Source: Diphasiastrum complanatum (Eukaryota > Streptophyta > Lycopodiopsida > Lycopodiales > Lycopodiaceae). From it: DNA of 64,000 bases. The translations under genes were made by a program, and so were the position numbers. The notes beneath the pieces are model-generated. The model was not told where the DNA came from. It made no database searches and saw only the letters and a list, made by a program, of their open reading frames with translations. Shown piece by piece: positions 13,601 through 24,801 of this stretch. The stretch is taken from positions 55,207,612 through 55,271,611 of the forward strand of contig CM055095.1 in assembly GCA_029204225.1 (NCBI GenBank), read 5' to 3'. Position 1 is the stretch's first letter. Each line of letters opens with the position of its first letter.

Positions 13601-16600
13601 TGTTGAGGAGAGGCCATGTGATCATGCATATCAGCAAAGTTGTTATGATGAGCAGTGCTTGGACAACATGAGAGCCTAGTATCTATCGACAAACCCATCT
13701 CGTATGATGTTTTTGAAGACAAAGTTGAATACCATATGAATGGAGGACAATGAGAGTCCCAGATCTTTCTTCACTAGAATAAAGGAATTGTGGGATCAGT
13801 TGATTGCTATTGGCGAACCCATTAGGGGTGTGGAGCTAGTCCATATGGCCATGAGTGGAGTGGAGTATCTGAAGGGCTACAAATGTTTGTGAGTGGCATT
13901 GCATTGAGAGAGAGATTACCCACCTTTGAAGATCTACATGGGATCCTATTACAAGAAGAACAGAGGCGTGAGGTGGTAAAATCATGGCAAGCCACACCAA
14001 AAGATCAAACATTACTAGCCAAGGGCAAACAAAAGGGTTGGAAACGAATTACAAAGAAGGGCAAAGATGGCGTAGATCAGGAAGAGTCATCTTTGAAGCC
14101 AAAGTAGAAAAAGGACAAATGCTACTATTGCCACAAGCAGGGCCATTGGGCAAGGGAATGCTATAAGAAAAAAGTCAATATCCAACAAGGGAAAGTGAAA
14201 CAACAAGTCAATTTAGCCGAAGAAGATGAAGAGGAGGATGAGACCGATGTGTTCTCATCAGCATTGACATGACAAATTGATGATGGTGTGAGATGGTTCG
14301 TTGACTCAAGTGCTACTAGGCACATGATCGGGAAAAGAGATTGGTTTAAAAGCTTTTTACCAATCAATGATGGGGAAAATGTCACACAAGCCAATGGGTA
14401 GAGTGCCACATGCCAGGTCTAAAGAAAATCTTGCTTTCAGTTGGGATCATGACAAATCAACATTTGAACTTGTGACACTTTTTCCACAAGAAGTGTGTCA
14501 CCTGAACCGAAAGTACCTAAGTGGTATGACACCATCATAAAGGACGTGAAAATGAATCAACTGCTAGTTTATGTAAATGGAAATGATGTATTACCATAGG
14601 TTGCTTTGACCCAAAAGGCCGAGAGTTGTGTAACCATGGTTTATTCACCTCCATTAGGCCTATTAAACTTAGAGTTAGCTAAGTTAGTATGTTTTTACAT
14701 AGTAGGGACTCGTGGGTCCACTAGGCCTAGTTATGACATTATGTACCCCAACTTGACATTTGGGGGTACCTTATTTTTTTGAAAGTAACTTGTAGGAGAA
14801 GTTAGATAGTCATTTGGAAGCGTATATATGTGTGTGCATTTCCTTTGTATTTTACAATTATAAGCATTATAACTATTCTCTTGGAATTCCACGAGTGTTT
14901 ACAAGAGGGCGACCACCAGCCATCTCTCTCTTTCTCTTTGGAATGCTTTGTGTGATTGAATAGTTAAGATCCTGGATCCTTTGGTTTCTATTTCCTACAT
15001 GGTATCAGAGCCACGCTAAGTATTCAGATTGCTTACAGGAGGGTGCCCTACAAGAAGCTATCATCTTCTCTTTTGATAACAAAAAATCAACAAGTGGCTG
15101 ATTTTTGCTAGTGAAGATCTTTTCATATTCTAATAGCTTTTGTTGCAAGAAGAAGGAGGACGCCTCCCCTACTTTGGCTAAAGAATCGGAGTCAATCAGT
15201 TCTTTATTTAATGAAGATAGGTTGGATGGTACAAACTATTCTTTGTGTGCTACATGATTAAGAACCTTCTTATTGCGAAAGGTTTATGGGAGGTAGTTAA
15301 TGGTGACGAAGAGATGCCACCTACCTTCTACTACACCGACTAGGGCAACTACTTTCGATGAAGAGATCTATCCTTCCACATATTAGGTCTTGCAAGACTT
15401 CCAAAAGTGTTTGGGAGACTCTTGCCAAGATGTTTCAAGTAAAGAATGCGGCAAAAGTGGTCTATCTTTGAAATCAACTTTTTATTTTGAAGATGCAAGA
15501 ACGTGATTTGCTTACGAACCACTTGACGAAGATCAAGGAGCTTCGAGAGGAGCTTCTCAACGTAGATGAGGTGATTGAGGACTCACAATTTGTATCTATT
15601 ACTCTCAACTCTCTTCCTCATTCTTACCTTCCATTTGTGTCAACATTAAGCATTTATCTTAGGGGACCACAAATATCCTTCGATGAACTTGGTGGCTTGC
15701 TTCTTCAAGAAGAGCAAACAAGGATCAACTTTGGTGGTGGTGAGCAACAAGATCAAGCTTTCTTTGTGAAAGGCAAAGGTAAAGGCAAGTGGAAAGGGAA
15801 GCCTTCTTCCAACCCCAACACTTCCAAAGGTGATCAAAAACCTAAGGAAGCTCAAGATCATGGACAAGGCTCCAAGAAGAAGGGTAAGTGCCACTATTGC
15901 AAGAAGTTTGGGAATCACATCAAAGAATGTAAGAAGAGGCTTGCAAAGGAAAAAGAAAGAGGTAACAATACAAGTGCAACAATCATTACTTTGGAGTAAC
16001 AATTTGAAAAAAAAAGATGATCTTTTCAACAATGATTATGCTTTTGTCACTTATACTCTCATCTCTCCTCAAGATGAGACTTCTACCACTTCATCTCTTG
16101 CTAGTTTTTCAGCCAAGAAGAACACATCTTCAGCTTTACAAGTTGCTATTTTTTCATCTTTTGAATGGGTGGATACCACACATCATATTACTTATTGCAA
16201 AGAGGTCTTCACAAAGCTTGTGAAAGTGCACGATGGAAGCAAAGTTCAAGCTGTTGATAACACCTCTTATCCTATCGAAGGTGTTGGAGTGATCGCTATT
16301 ATCTACCCAATGGTAAGGAGAAGTACATTCGCAATGTACCAAGAAGAATCTCATTTCGATCTCTACTATTATGAACCAAGACTTGGTTGTGGAGTTCAAA
16401 GAAGACAAATGTCTTATCAAGACCCAAAGAGATCTCTTATGATCATTGCTTCCTTATGGATACCTATGAGCGAAGGGCTTCATCATCTTGTCTTGTTGCA
16501 TCAAGTTCACATTCTTTGGAGTTGGCTGAATAATGGCATGCTAGGTATGGACATCTCAACTTGGCTAGCTTGAAGATGGTGAAGAGATTCAATATGGTTG

Positions 16601-19600
16601 AAGACAATCCTAATATTGAGCATCTCGAAGGACATGTATGCGAAAGATGCATACTTGGAAATTTCAAAAAGCAAGCTTTTCCAATTGATGGAACTATTCG
16701 AGTTGGTGGCAAGTTCGATTTGGTTCACAGTGATGTGTGTGGTCCAATGAGGACCAAATCCATTGGAAGGTGTATGTACTTTGTTACTTTTATTGATGAC
16801 CTTTCTAGATTTACTTGGATTTATCCTATGAAGGCAAAATCTAAAGTATTTCAACACTTTAAGGATTTTCTAGCAATGATAGAAAATCAACTTGGGCACT
16901 CTTTGAAGATCCTATGCACCGATCGAAGAGGGGAATATATCAAGACTACGTGCGGCCTATTGAAGACTTTGGACAGCAAGGTCCAAGTTCAGAACACTTT
17001 GGACAACAAAGTGTTGACAAAGGTAAGGCTATTGGACAACCCAAAACAGTCCCTAAATGGTTGTTGCAGACTTTGCGGGACAACAAAGTGGATCATTTCT
17101 ATGAAGGGAAGACTCGTGCCTCTACTAAATCAATAGAATTTGCTGATTTTTTTGATTTTGCTCTTATTTCTATTGAGGATGGTGCAGTAGAACCTGTTTT
17201 TTATGAGCAGGCCAAAGGAGTAAAATGTTGAGAGGATGTGATGCAAGAGGAGTATAACTAACTCATGAAGAACGACATTTGGGTTCTTGTTGATCTTCCA
17301 CATGGTAAGAAAGCAATTGGTTCTAAATGGGTGTAAAAGATCAAATACAAGTCTCATGGTACGGTTGAAAGGTACAAGGCGAGACTTGTTGCCAAAGGCT
17401 ATGCGCAAAAGCAAAGGATTGATTATGAAGAGACTTTTGCTCCTACCGCTCAAATGACTACCATAAGGATAGTCCGCCTTGGCTGCCCATCATGGTTGGC
17501 GTATGCACCAACTTGACATAAAGACGGCGTTCCTCAATGGTGATCTAAATGAGGAAGTTTACCTTCAACAACCTACTAGTTTTTTTTATTGCAGGTGAAG
17601 AAGACAAAGTGTGTCTTCTTAAGAAAGCTCTCTATGGACTTAAGCAAAGCTCCAAGGATGTGGTATCAAAAGATATACACATACTTTTGTGATCGGGGGT
17701 TCTCTGATAGTCCAAGTGAATCTACTCTTTATGTTACGTATACTTCTAAATTTATCATCATCATTTTGCTTTATGTTAATGATATTATCATTACGGGTAA
17801 CAATGGGCAATATATTGAAGACTTAAAATCTGATCTTGCTTCGATTTTTGATACCTCATATTTAGGCTTGTTGCACTTTTACCTTGGTCTTGAATTCTTG
17901 CAAGGGGAGGCTGGAATCTTCATCTCTCAACAATGATGCATTTGGCAGATTTTGAAGCGGTTTAAAATGGAAGATTGCAAGCCGGTTGCTACACCAATGG
18001 AGACGGGCCTGAAATTGAGTAATCAAGATAATAGTGAACCATTTGATACTACCTTGTATTGTCAAGCGGTTGGATCTCTCATTTACCTATGCAACTCAAG
18101 ACCGGACATTTCTTTTTGTGTTTCCCTCATGAGTCAATTTATGCATGCTCCTTTAACATCACATTGGAAAGCTTTAAAGAGGATCTTTCGATATCTTCAA
18201 GGAACTAGGGCACTTGGACTATTTTATCCTTCTTGTGATGATGCATGCCTGGTTGGTTTTAGTGACTCGGATTGGAGTGGAGATCAAGACACACGACGCT
18301 CTACTAGTGGGTATTGTTTTTTCTTTGAAAATTCTGCAATTTCTTGGTTAAGTAAAAAGTAGCCCATTGTTGCTATGTCTTCACGCGAAGCAGAATATAG
18401 AGCTACATTTTCAGCCACTACAGAGTGTTTATGGCTGAGACAATTACTTGTTGATAGAAGTATGGCCAGCCCTCGGCTACTCTCCTTTTTACCGATAGTC
18501 AAAGTGCTATAGCTATTGCACGAAATCCAGTTTTTCATGCGAGGACAAAGCATATTGATATCCACTATCACTTTGTTCAGGAGAAGCTTCATAATGGTGA
18601 CATTACACATGAATATTGTCCCACGGAGGATAATATTGTGGATGTGTTCACTAAGGCATCACCTAGAGTTGAATTTGCAGCTTTTTGTCACGCTTTGGAT
18701 TTAAGACTACTTGCCAATTTTTCTACTTAGTGAATACATGTCATTTTCATTTAAGGAGGGTGTTAGTTTATGTAAATGAAAATGATGTATTGCCATAGGT
18801 TACTTTGACCCAAAAGGCCGAGAGTTGTGTACCCATGGTTTATTCACCTCCATTAGGCCTATTAAACTTAGAGTTAGCTAAGTTAGTATGTTTTTCACAT
18901 AGTAGGGACTCGTGGGTCCACTAGGCCTAATTATGACATTATGTACCCCAACTTGACATTTAGGGGTACCTTATTTTTTTGAAAATAACTTGTATGAGAA
19001 GTTACATAGTCATCTACAAGAAGTTAGATAGTCATTTGGAAGGGTATATATATGTGTGCATTTCTTTTGTATTTTACAATTGTAAGCATTATAACTATTC
19101 TCTTGGAATTCCAGAAGTGTTTACAAGAGGACGACTAGCTATCTCTCTCTTTCTCTTTGGAATGCTTTGTGTGACTGAATAGTTAAGATCCTAGATCCTT
19201 TAGTTTCTATTTCCTATATCAACCAGGATCAAGATTGCAAGGTGAAGGAAGGACATCAACAAGAGAGAGAAAAGTTTCTGATCGCTACCATGTAAGGTAC
19301 GCTCTCATGAGTGACATTTTGAAGTGTTGAGAGCCATCAACCTTTGAAGAGGCAAAGGATCTTGAGGAGCGGCAAGGGGCTATGGATGAGGAAATTGATT
19401 CAATCCAAAGACATGGTACATGGAATTTGGTTGATCTTCCACTTGGTAAGAAACCCATTGATAATAGATGGGTATATAGAACTAAGTTGCAGATGGGTCA
19501 ATTGCAAAATACAAGGCACACTTGGTAGTAAAGGGCTACGAGCAAAACAAAGGCATCGACTACGAGGAGACATTTTGTCCTATAGCAAAGTGGACTATGC

Positions 19601-22600
19601 TATGCGTTATTGTTGGCCATGTGATTTGAGGGTAGGTGGTCTCCATAAGGAATTGCCACTTGTTTTTGGTGCCATGTGCTTGCTGGGTGGCGCCCATAAG
19701 GCTCGCCGCCCAGCAAGGCCAAGAGGAAAGGAAAATGGTGTGGGTGGGGGGTAAAGGCTCCACTCTCATTATTGAGGAGTTTGTCTTGGCTTAGTCTCTT
19801 TGAGTAGTGCTCCCAAGCCTCCTAGGCCAATTTGTAACCAAACTCTTGTCAATTTTTTCGTCGAGCCATTGTGAGAATTGTTACTTTAATACAGCTGTTT
19901 TTGGCCCCCCCCACAACCTCATTCGCATGAATGGGTTCCTCGGATGCCAAGCTGTGACTGTTCTTTTTTATGATGGTTCTACACAATTTTATAAACGTTA
20001 AATTGTTGTAGAAACTCAAGGCAGCCACCATGCCAAGTAATCACATGGTGAAAATGGCGTCGGGGAAAGATCGGCAAGCTTGGGACCAACTTGTTCCTCA
20101 ATTGCCGCTCAAGATTCAAATGGGATGCTCCTACCCTTCAAGCTCCTCAAGAGCCCAACTAGCTGGTGAAAAAATGAAACTCCTCCCAACCTAAGGTGGG
20201 AAGCCATATAGATGGCTTTATATAAAGATGACAAAAGAGGTATGGATCTCGCTACGATAGTCGCTACCATCTGTGGCCAGCCAATTTGCCAGCACTCCAT
20301 TCATTTCTTGGATTGGCAATGTACTATAGAGACTATGTTCAACAACTTTGTTCATTTTGAACAAGCTATCATTGAATGCATCACTTTAAAGATTGTACAC
20401 ACACAAAAGCCCTATGTTCTAGATACAGATGCAGGTGACATTATTGTAGGAGCAGTGTTGATGTAGGATAGAAGGTTTGTAGCCTTCAAGAGCAAAAAGC
20501 TAACTTTGGCACAACATAATTATCCAACTCATGATTGGGAGTTGTATGCCATCATTCATGCATTGAAGACATGGAGTATTGTTTGTATGGATTAGAATTT
20601 CATTGATCACAATACCTTAAGATACTTTTGTAAGCAACCAGACCTTGAAGGCCAACAAGCCACATGATCTAAGCTTATGCAAGAATTTGTAATGGAGATT
20701 TAGTACATGAAAGGTGCTGAGAATCATGTGGTAGAGTGGACATTGGAAAATTGCCAAAAAAGAGAAATAGCTTGTGAATTGGATTTGCATGTTGCTTGTA
20801 AGGTTCATCCTGTTATTCATATTTTGGATTTAAAAAAGACTTTACATGACGGTGATAATTTGCTGGTTGATGGACTTTTGTTGTTTCAAGAGCAGGGGGA
20901 GATAATGCTTGGACCAGTGAGAGTATTGGACCAGAGGGGATCAAAGGCAGAGGCAATTGCGAAATAATTTGCTCCATGAGTACTTGGTTGCATGACATAG
21001 TCGATCTCTCAATTATGCTATTTGGGAGATCATGCATGAGTTATATGCATAGTATCTAGACTTTGCCATTGATGATATATCATCTAAGGAGGGAAGGGAT
21101 GTCACACGTACTTTGAATACCTTTCCATTGCAAATTATAGATTGTGAATATCAACTATAAATGGGTACGTCACCGACTTGTGGAGACAATTGTAAATTGC
21201 AACGTAAAGTTGGGTCACAGTTGTAAGTGGCTAAATCCAAGATGGCTAAGGGATAATGCATCCCAAATAGAGGTTGTTGAATGACCTTCGAAAAAACAAG
21301 AGGCTTGACCAATCAATAGGACACGTGTCATAAGCTCATTGGGACACTTGGTCCAATGCATGAGTGACACATGTCAAACAATCTTCCTACTTGCTTGCCT
21401 ATGTGCTAGGGTATTCCCAAGTGGCATGTGTCGGTTGTGTGCATGGAGTTTGCCATATGTCGTTGTTAGGATGGGTCAAGGTTAAGGGGTGCTTGAGGAA
21501 ATATAGTGTGAGCCTTGCCGAACATTCCTTATTTGATTTTTATGTAGGTATGGTTGGGAGGAGAGTTGCAGTAGAGCTCTTATGTTTGCTTGGTGATCTA
21601 TGTACTATTATCTAAGATTAATAAAGAGAGATTTGTTGAGTAAATTTTGTGTATTTACTTTGATTTTATGAGCTTGTGTGCAACAGAACCCTTTCCGGGT
21701 CACCCTAACATATAAAGGACACTTGAACATTAATATTATTGGCCAAAAATGAAAGGTCATATTGAGGCATATGTTGTGAACAATGTCAATTTAATAAAGC
21801 AAAGCTTTATATCTTGTATATTTCTTGGAAATCTTTAGCAAGAAATGAAAAAATATGTCAATGGATTTTTTGACTAGATGTCCTAGAATTGAGAAGGGTA
21901 ACTATTGTGTTTGGGTAGAAGTTGAAAGGCTAACCAAAAAGGTGTCATTTATAGCAACTAAATCTACTACTAGGACATATGAACTAGTCTAACTTTCTTC
22001 TGAAAAATTGTTTAGATTGTATGCCTTATTGTTAGTAAACAAGATTCCAAGTTCATAGGCAAATTATGATAGTCACTCTTTGAACACTTGAAACAACCCT
22101 TAGTATAAGTTGATTAAATACCCAAAATTTGACGGGCAAACATAATTCAATGGAGAATATGCTTAGAGCATATGTATCTCATAGACAAGTTGATTGAAAG
22201 AAATATTTTGCCACTATCTCAGCCTCATTCACTAGTTTCTGTTGGACTCAAAGGTCTCAAGGCGCAAGTTGCAATTGATCAGAGAAAGCATTAAAATCAT
22301 GCAAGATAGAGCTCAATTTTATGCTAATCATGACTATTCACCTCTTTAACTTTAGGGCATGTATGATTTTTCAAATGCAATAGGAGTTGATTACAAATTT
22401 AACACACAACTATGTGTACATCAATCCACCACGTCATTTCAGCTTGTGAAATAGTTAGTTGGTCAATGTTTTTTCATGGTCAAACATTAGTACCTCAATA
22501 GCAACAAAGATGTTTCCAAAAAGATTTTATCTGAGAGGTTTTAGTAGGAGGGTCTCCATATTTATTTTAAAAGGAAATGAATCATTCTAATTTGCTGATA

Positions 22601-24229
22601 TGAAACTACGGTCTAGAAATCTAGAAATCCATCCTTATTATCATATGATTTAACTTGAATTGCGAATAAAATAGCTTAAGGAACTCGAATTGAGTTAAGT
22701 TATGATAATTTTTTAGAAATGCATGACTTAGATAGTCAATTTAAATTAGTTGCATGAGCAAAAGTAGTATTTGTCAATCGCGGCGGGGTGTGTGCGTAGA
22801 GTTGTTAACTGTGGTCAACTGGGCACAGGCTCAGGCACAAGCTCGATTCCCAACCGTTGCGAAGTGACATCTTTGGGGGCTTACCCCTTGGCATTGCCTA
22901 AATAACATTGCTATGTTGTATATAACCTACCACTAGTAACTTAACAAGTTGCCCAAAAAAGTCTTTAACTTATTCTTGGTAGTTGGTATTAGGGTAGGTT
23001 GCATGGTAGAACTACGTGCGAATTTCCACAAGAGGCGCGAATTTCTAGAGAAGGCTATTCAAAGCACAAGTACTAGTCAAAATTCGAATGTTTCCTTGTA
23101 TAAGCTCCAAGCCCGGATTTTACTATCTATTATCATTGCGTAGTAGGTATCATCTTCTAACCTTTTGTCACTTTGATTTATTTAACAGATGTATTCATAT
23201 CTTGCACAAGCTGCTGCCCTGGCTATCCAACCATTTTTGTTGTAGTTTTTACACTCAATCTTATTTAGGAATCTAAAGTCTTGAAGTATTAAAGGATAAC
23301 TCATTGATACAAGATCAGGCCTACTAAAGAACTCACATGCAAAGAGCTACTTTGCTACCGTTTAGTCCATTTAGAATGCAAGCGCAATTGTAAGAGATGC
23401 AGCAGTTACTGAAGTAGCTTTTCAACTACTTAATAAGTATTCACAAAAGCCATAGGAGCATAACGCCATGACCTATGGCAACACACTAAAGAGGCAACTT
23501 CTATTTCCTTGGAAAATTGTTCGGCTATAGAAAACAGCGGGACAGTTCACAGCTACCAGCAGCACTGTTAGATGATTAAAGATTTTGAAAAAAATCACAG
23601 TTTCAAGTTTGTTGACCAAGAACAAGCTCGCAATAACAGAAAACAAAAAAGCATAAAAAGTTTACCTTGTCACGAGCAAGAAGATTGTACTCCGGCTGCT
23701 CGACTATAGGACCAATCAAGCCAAGTTTCCTTGCAACTTCCCAAGCTTCTGTGATCTGCTGAGCAGACCACTCACTTGTACCCCAGTAGAAAGCCCACCC
23801 ATTATCGATTACAAAATTCATAGCCCTCACGGTTTCCTCGATTGGCGTGCTGGCATCAGGTCTGTGACAGAACAAAACATCCACATAATCCATCTCAAGG
23901 CGCTTCAAGCATGCCTTTGTCCCCTCAATGATGTGCTTTCGAGACAGGCCTTTGTCATTAGGTCCTGGACCACCCCAAAAGAGCTTTGTAGCGATCACCA
24001 CATCGGATCGCTTCCATCCCAGTTCCTTGATGGCTTGCCCCATGATCTCCTCAGCTCTACCACTAGCATACACCTCCGCATTATCAAAGAAATTGATGCC
24101 CCCTTCCTTAGCTCTGGCAAGCAGCTGCTTGGCATCCTTCAAGTCCACTTGGTTGTGGAATGTGACCCATGCTCCGAAGCTGAGCGTGCTCACCTTCAAG
24201 CCAGTACTTCCCAGGTTTCGGTACTGCAT
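7492..24229 (-). CDS. KAB1: Voltage-gated K+ channel beta subunit (aldo/keto reductase family), four coding exons
   Basis: The coding parts are 24229-23666, 12272-12129, 12031-11867 and 7605-7492. They join in frame with GT-AG borders into 328 codons, the usual length of plant KAB1. KAB proteins are cytosolic NADPH-binding aldo/keto reductase-fold subunits that associate with Shaker-type K+ channels. Visible are the AKR catalytic residues Asp49 and Tyr54 (FFDNAEVY), Lys82 (ATKLFW) and His122 (CHRPD), the GTSEWS nucleotide-binding stretch at 150-155 and the C-terminal cofactor segment [19 protein letters not shown]. The first in-frame ATG gives the family-typical start MQYRNLG. Introns are 11,393, 97 and 4,261 bp. 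The two long ones are filled with retrotransposon remnants, yet no coding residue is interrupted. I expect a functional gene. Confidence 0.95.
7606..8772. other. KAB1 intron 3, proximal part without features
   Basis: Intron DNA with no recognisable insertion. A pyrimidine-rich patch with CCTTCCTTCC-like words lies at about 8570-8770, just before the copia remnant. Confidence 0.5.
8773..10610 (+). mobile_element. Ty1/copia remnant in KAB1 intron 3
   Basis: A decayed copia element. A candidate short LTR (8773-8889, TGTTGG...CGACA) is followed directly by the initiator-Met primer site. The gag starts at about 9031 (motif [11 protein letters not shown]). It jumps at about 9452 into the end of a CCHC knuckle (GHEIKDC), so part of gag is deleted. 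Protease follows ([11 protein letters not shown], about 9624-9660), then integrase (FIDDFSRRT, about 10270, and RTDGGGEF), and a last scrap of RT ([14 protein letters not shown], about 10540-10590). The rest of RT and RNase H are missing, and stops and frameshifts are present. No 3' LTR was found. It lies antisense to KAB1. Confidence 0.88.
8890..8901 (+). other. Copia primer-binding site (initiator tRNA-Met)
   Basis: TGGTATCAGAGC, the standard complement of the 3' end of plant initiator tRNA-Met, immediately follows a sequence ending in CA (LTR end). It fixes the 5' end of the copia internal region. Confidence 0.9.
10611..11866. other. KAB1 intron 3, distal part without clear features
   Basis: No recognisable family. 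At 10,800-10,960 the words CAGCCTCCAG and CAGGCTC/CAGGCAC recur several times, giving a locally repetitive GC-richer patch. ATGATGATG triplets lie at about 11,020-11,040. Confidence 0.4.
11867..12031 (-). CDS. KAB1: KAB1 coding exon 3
   Basis: 55 codons, preceded by acceptor GCCCAG and followed by donor CAG/GTATCT. It encodes [10 protein letters not shown]... through the cofactor-binding segment ending TGATKESQ. Confidence 0.95.
12129..12272 (-). CDS. KAB1: KAB1 coding exon 2
   Basis: 48 codons, preceded by acceptor TTTGACAG and followed by donor AAG/GTTACC. It encodes the EYLPLY...[16 protein letters not shown] segment. The junction with exon 1 reads [11 protein letters not shown], matching the family at that place. 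Confidence 0.95.
12273..13379. other. KAB1 intron 1, distal end without features
   Basis: Intron sequence between exon 2 and the first copia remnant. No coding remnant, LTR pair or RNA gene recognised. Confidence 0.45.
13380..14561 (+). mobile_element. Older Ty1/copia remnant, left part (gag-protease)
   Basis: Gag remnant from about 13,380 (motif [16 protein letters not shown] at about 13,480; GVEYLKGYK later). A CCHC zinc knuckle follows ([14 protein letters not shown], about 14,120-14,161), then a protease piece ([11 protein letters not shown], about 14,300) and [10 protein letters not shown]. Several stops and frameshifts are present. It is cut at 14,561 by a younger copia and resumes at 19,219 with RT. 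Integrase is missing between them, so it was already deleted before the insertion. Confidence 0.88.
14562..14999 (+). repeat. 5' LTR of nested copia
   Basis: 438 bp, beginning TGCTAGTTTATG and ending TTTCCTACA, followed at once by the primer site. It matches the 3' LTR (18,761-19,218) closely, with scattered substitutions. Confidence 0.95.
15000..15011 (+). other. Copia primer-binding site (initiator tRNA-Met)
   Basis: TGGTATCAGAGC directly abuts the CA end of the 5' LTR. Confidence 0.95.
18749..18760 (+). other. Polypurine tract of nested copia
   Basis: ATTTAAGGAGGG lies immediately before the TG that opens the 3' LTR, the expected place for the plus-strand primer. Confidence 0.9.
18761..19218 (+). 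repeat. 3' LTR of nested copia
   Basis: 458 bp, beginning TGTTAGTTTATG and ending CCTATA. The expected final CA has become TA. It is longer than the 5' LTR mainly because an internal segment (ACAAGAAGTTAGATAGTCAT type, about 19,000-19,040) is partly duplicated. The target duplication TCAAC follows directly. Confidence 0.95.
19219..19612 (+). mobile_element. Older Ty1/copia remnant, right part (RT start)
   Basis: Continuation of the copia cut at 14,561. The RT entry region is readable with frameshifts: [42 protein letters not shown] (about 19,340-19,475) and [13 protein letters not shown] (about 19,538-19,576). Similarity stops at about 19,612 where unrelated DNA begins. The first five bases are the duplicated target site. 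Confidence 0.85.
19613..20204. other. Unclassified insert with a GC-rich hairpin
   Basis: No coding similarity recognised. A strong stem GCTGGGTGGCG / CGCCGCCCAGC lies at 19,681-19,713. Its loop contains CCCATAAGGCT, reminiscent of the hairpin cluster at 5,312-5,386. A run of C lies at about 19,904-19,912. Confidence 0.45.
20205..21099 (+). mobile_element. Ty3/gypsy chromovirus-like remnant (RNase H to chromodomain)
   Basis: Gypsy RT thumb and RNase H are readable from about 20,225 (motifs LDTDAGD at about 20,420 and NYPTHDWEL at about 20,520), ending [12 protein letters not shown] (about 20,706-20,742). The next readable block ([12 protein letters not shown], about 20,808) belongs downstream of integrase, so the integrase was deleted between them. 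A chromodomain-like tail follows with frameshifts (EYLVAWH at about 20,963, [16 protein letters not shown]). It ends in a polypurine tract AAGGAGGGAAGGGA before an LTR. Confidence 0.85.
21086..21099 (+). other. Polypurine tract of gypsy remnant
   Basis: AAGGAGGGAAGGGA immediately precedes the TG of the LTR and sits at the end of the degenerate chromodomain frame. Confidence 0.85.
21100..21710 (+). repeat. Gypsy 3' LTR
   Basis: Starts TGTCACACGT just after the polypurine tract and ends CACCCTAACA, giving 611 bp with TG...CA ends. No second copy of this LTR was seen in the window, so the 5' half of the element is lost. Confidence 0.75.
21715..22370 (+). mobile_element. Ty3/gypsy integrase remnant
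   Basis: Heavily decayed integrase core. Frame-hopping gives [44 protein letters not shown] and LRAYVSH, the order seen in the gypsy integrase DDE region. It lies after the LTR and so comes from another gypsy copy than the one at 20,205-21,710. Stops are dense. Confidence 0.65.
22371..23665. other. KAB1 intron 1, proximal end without features
   Basis: No recognisable element. The last bases before exon 1 (23,660-23,665) form the donor GTAAAC read on the minus strand. Confidence 0.45.
23666..24229 (-). CDS. KAB1: KAB1 coding exon 1
   Basis: Codons 1-188, from ATG at 24229-24227 to a donor AAG/GTAAAC at 23666/23665. It carries the whole first half of the barrel and all four catalytic residues. 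Codon phase at the border is zero. An open stretch continues upstream without a stop but contains no ATG, so the start is clear. Confidence 0.95.
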
Positions 24230-24365
24230 GCTTGATATTTTCAGAAGCTTTGTAGCAGTCAACCTGGTTCTGCAAAGTTCACACACTGCCTTCTTAAGCT
24301 TTGTGGAAAGCAAAAGTTATCTGAACAAATACCACGTAAAGAGAGGTGATTCAATCCAAGCTCAG

Positions 24366-24374
24366 TATATATAA
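24366..24374 (-). promoter_or_regulatory. Candidate KAB1 TATA box
   Basis: TTATATATA on the minus strand lies about 140 bases upstream of the KAB1 ATG, a suitable place for a TATA box with a 5' leader of about 100 bases. No ATG occurs between it and the start codon. A CACGTC word lies just upstream and a G-box core CACGTG at about 24,957-24,962. Confidence 0.55.
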
Positions 24375-24801
24375 GACGTGGCGCAAGGGAAAAAAAGATA
24401 TAAGCTATGAACTATGAAGCAACACCAACTCTTACAAATCTGTTCAATCATCCCAAACTTAAACGCTGCCGAAATAATTCCATCCTACTTTCCAACAAGC
24501 GCTACTGTAAAACATTACCATTAATTTATCAAAACTGCAACACAACAAACGAGAAAAAAACCATCCGATTGAATGAATCGACGTTCTAATAAAGAAATGG
24601 AATCAATCCTCCTTGCTGAATGGATCTTGTGACTGGATTCACGGCGGACAATATCAGAAAAATGAATTTTCTGAATTGACCACTGACAGAGACGCCTGAC
24701 AGGAAGATCTTCTGGATGAATGAATCACGCTCTTCAATCTTAATGAAGCAAACAGCAGCAAATGCAATAAATTATGATAATAGCAGGAAGGACAGAGCAA
24801 A

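Larger units (their letters stand above)
14562..19218 (+). mobile_element. Nearly full-length Ty1/copia retrotransposon nested in an older copia
   Basis: Bounded by two LTRs and by the 5-bp target duplication TCAAC (14557-14561 and 19219-19223). Inside, in copia order: primer site, gag with CCHC knuckle (about 15,180-15,999; [14 protein letters not shown]), a badly altered protease (about 16,150-16,300), integrase (16,540-16,950; [10 protein letters not shown]), RT (about 17,240-17,940) and RNase H (17,950-18,700; [17 protein letters not shown]). Frameshifts and stops occur throughout. The RT catalytic motif reads YVND instead of YVDD, and the region between integrase and RT is shortened. It is therefore inactive. 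It lies in KAB1 intron 1, antisense to the gene. Confidence 0.95.

Noticed and set aside
24230-24313. N-terminal extension of KAB1 by 28 residues
   Set aside because: The stretch is open, but its first codon is TTG, not ATG, and no ATG lies in it. The family starts at MQYRNLG.
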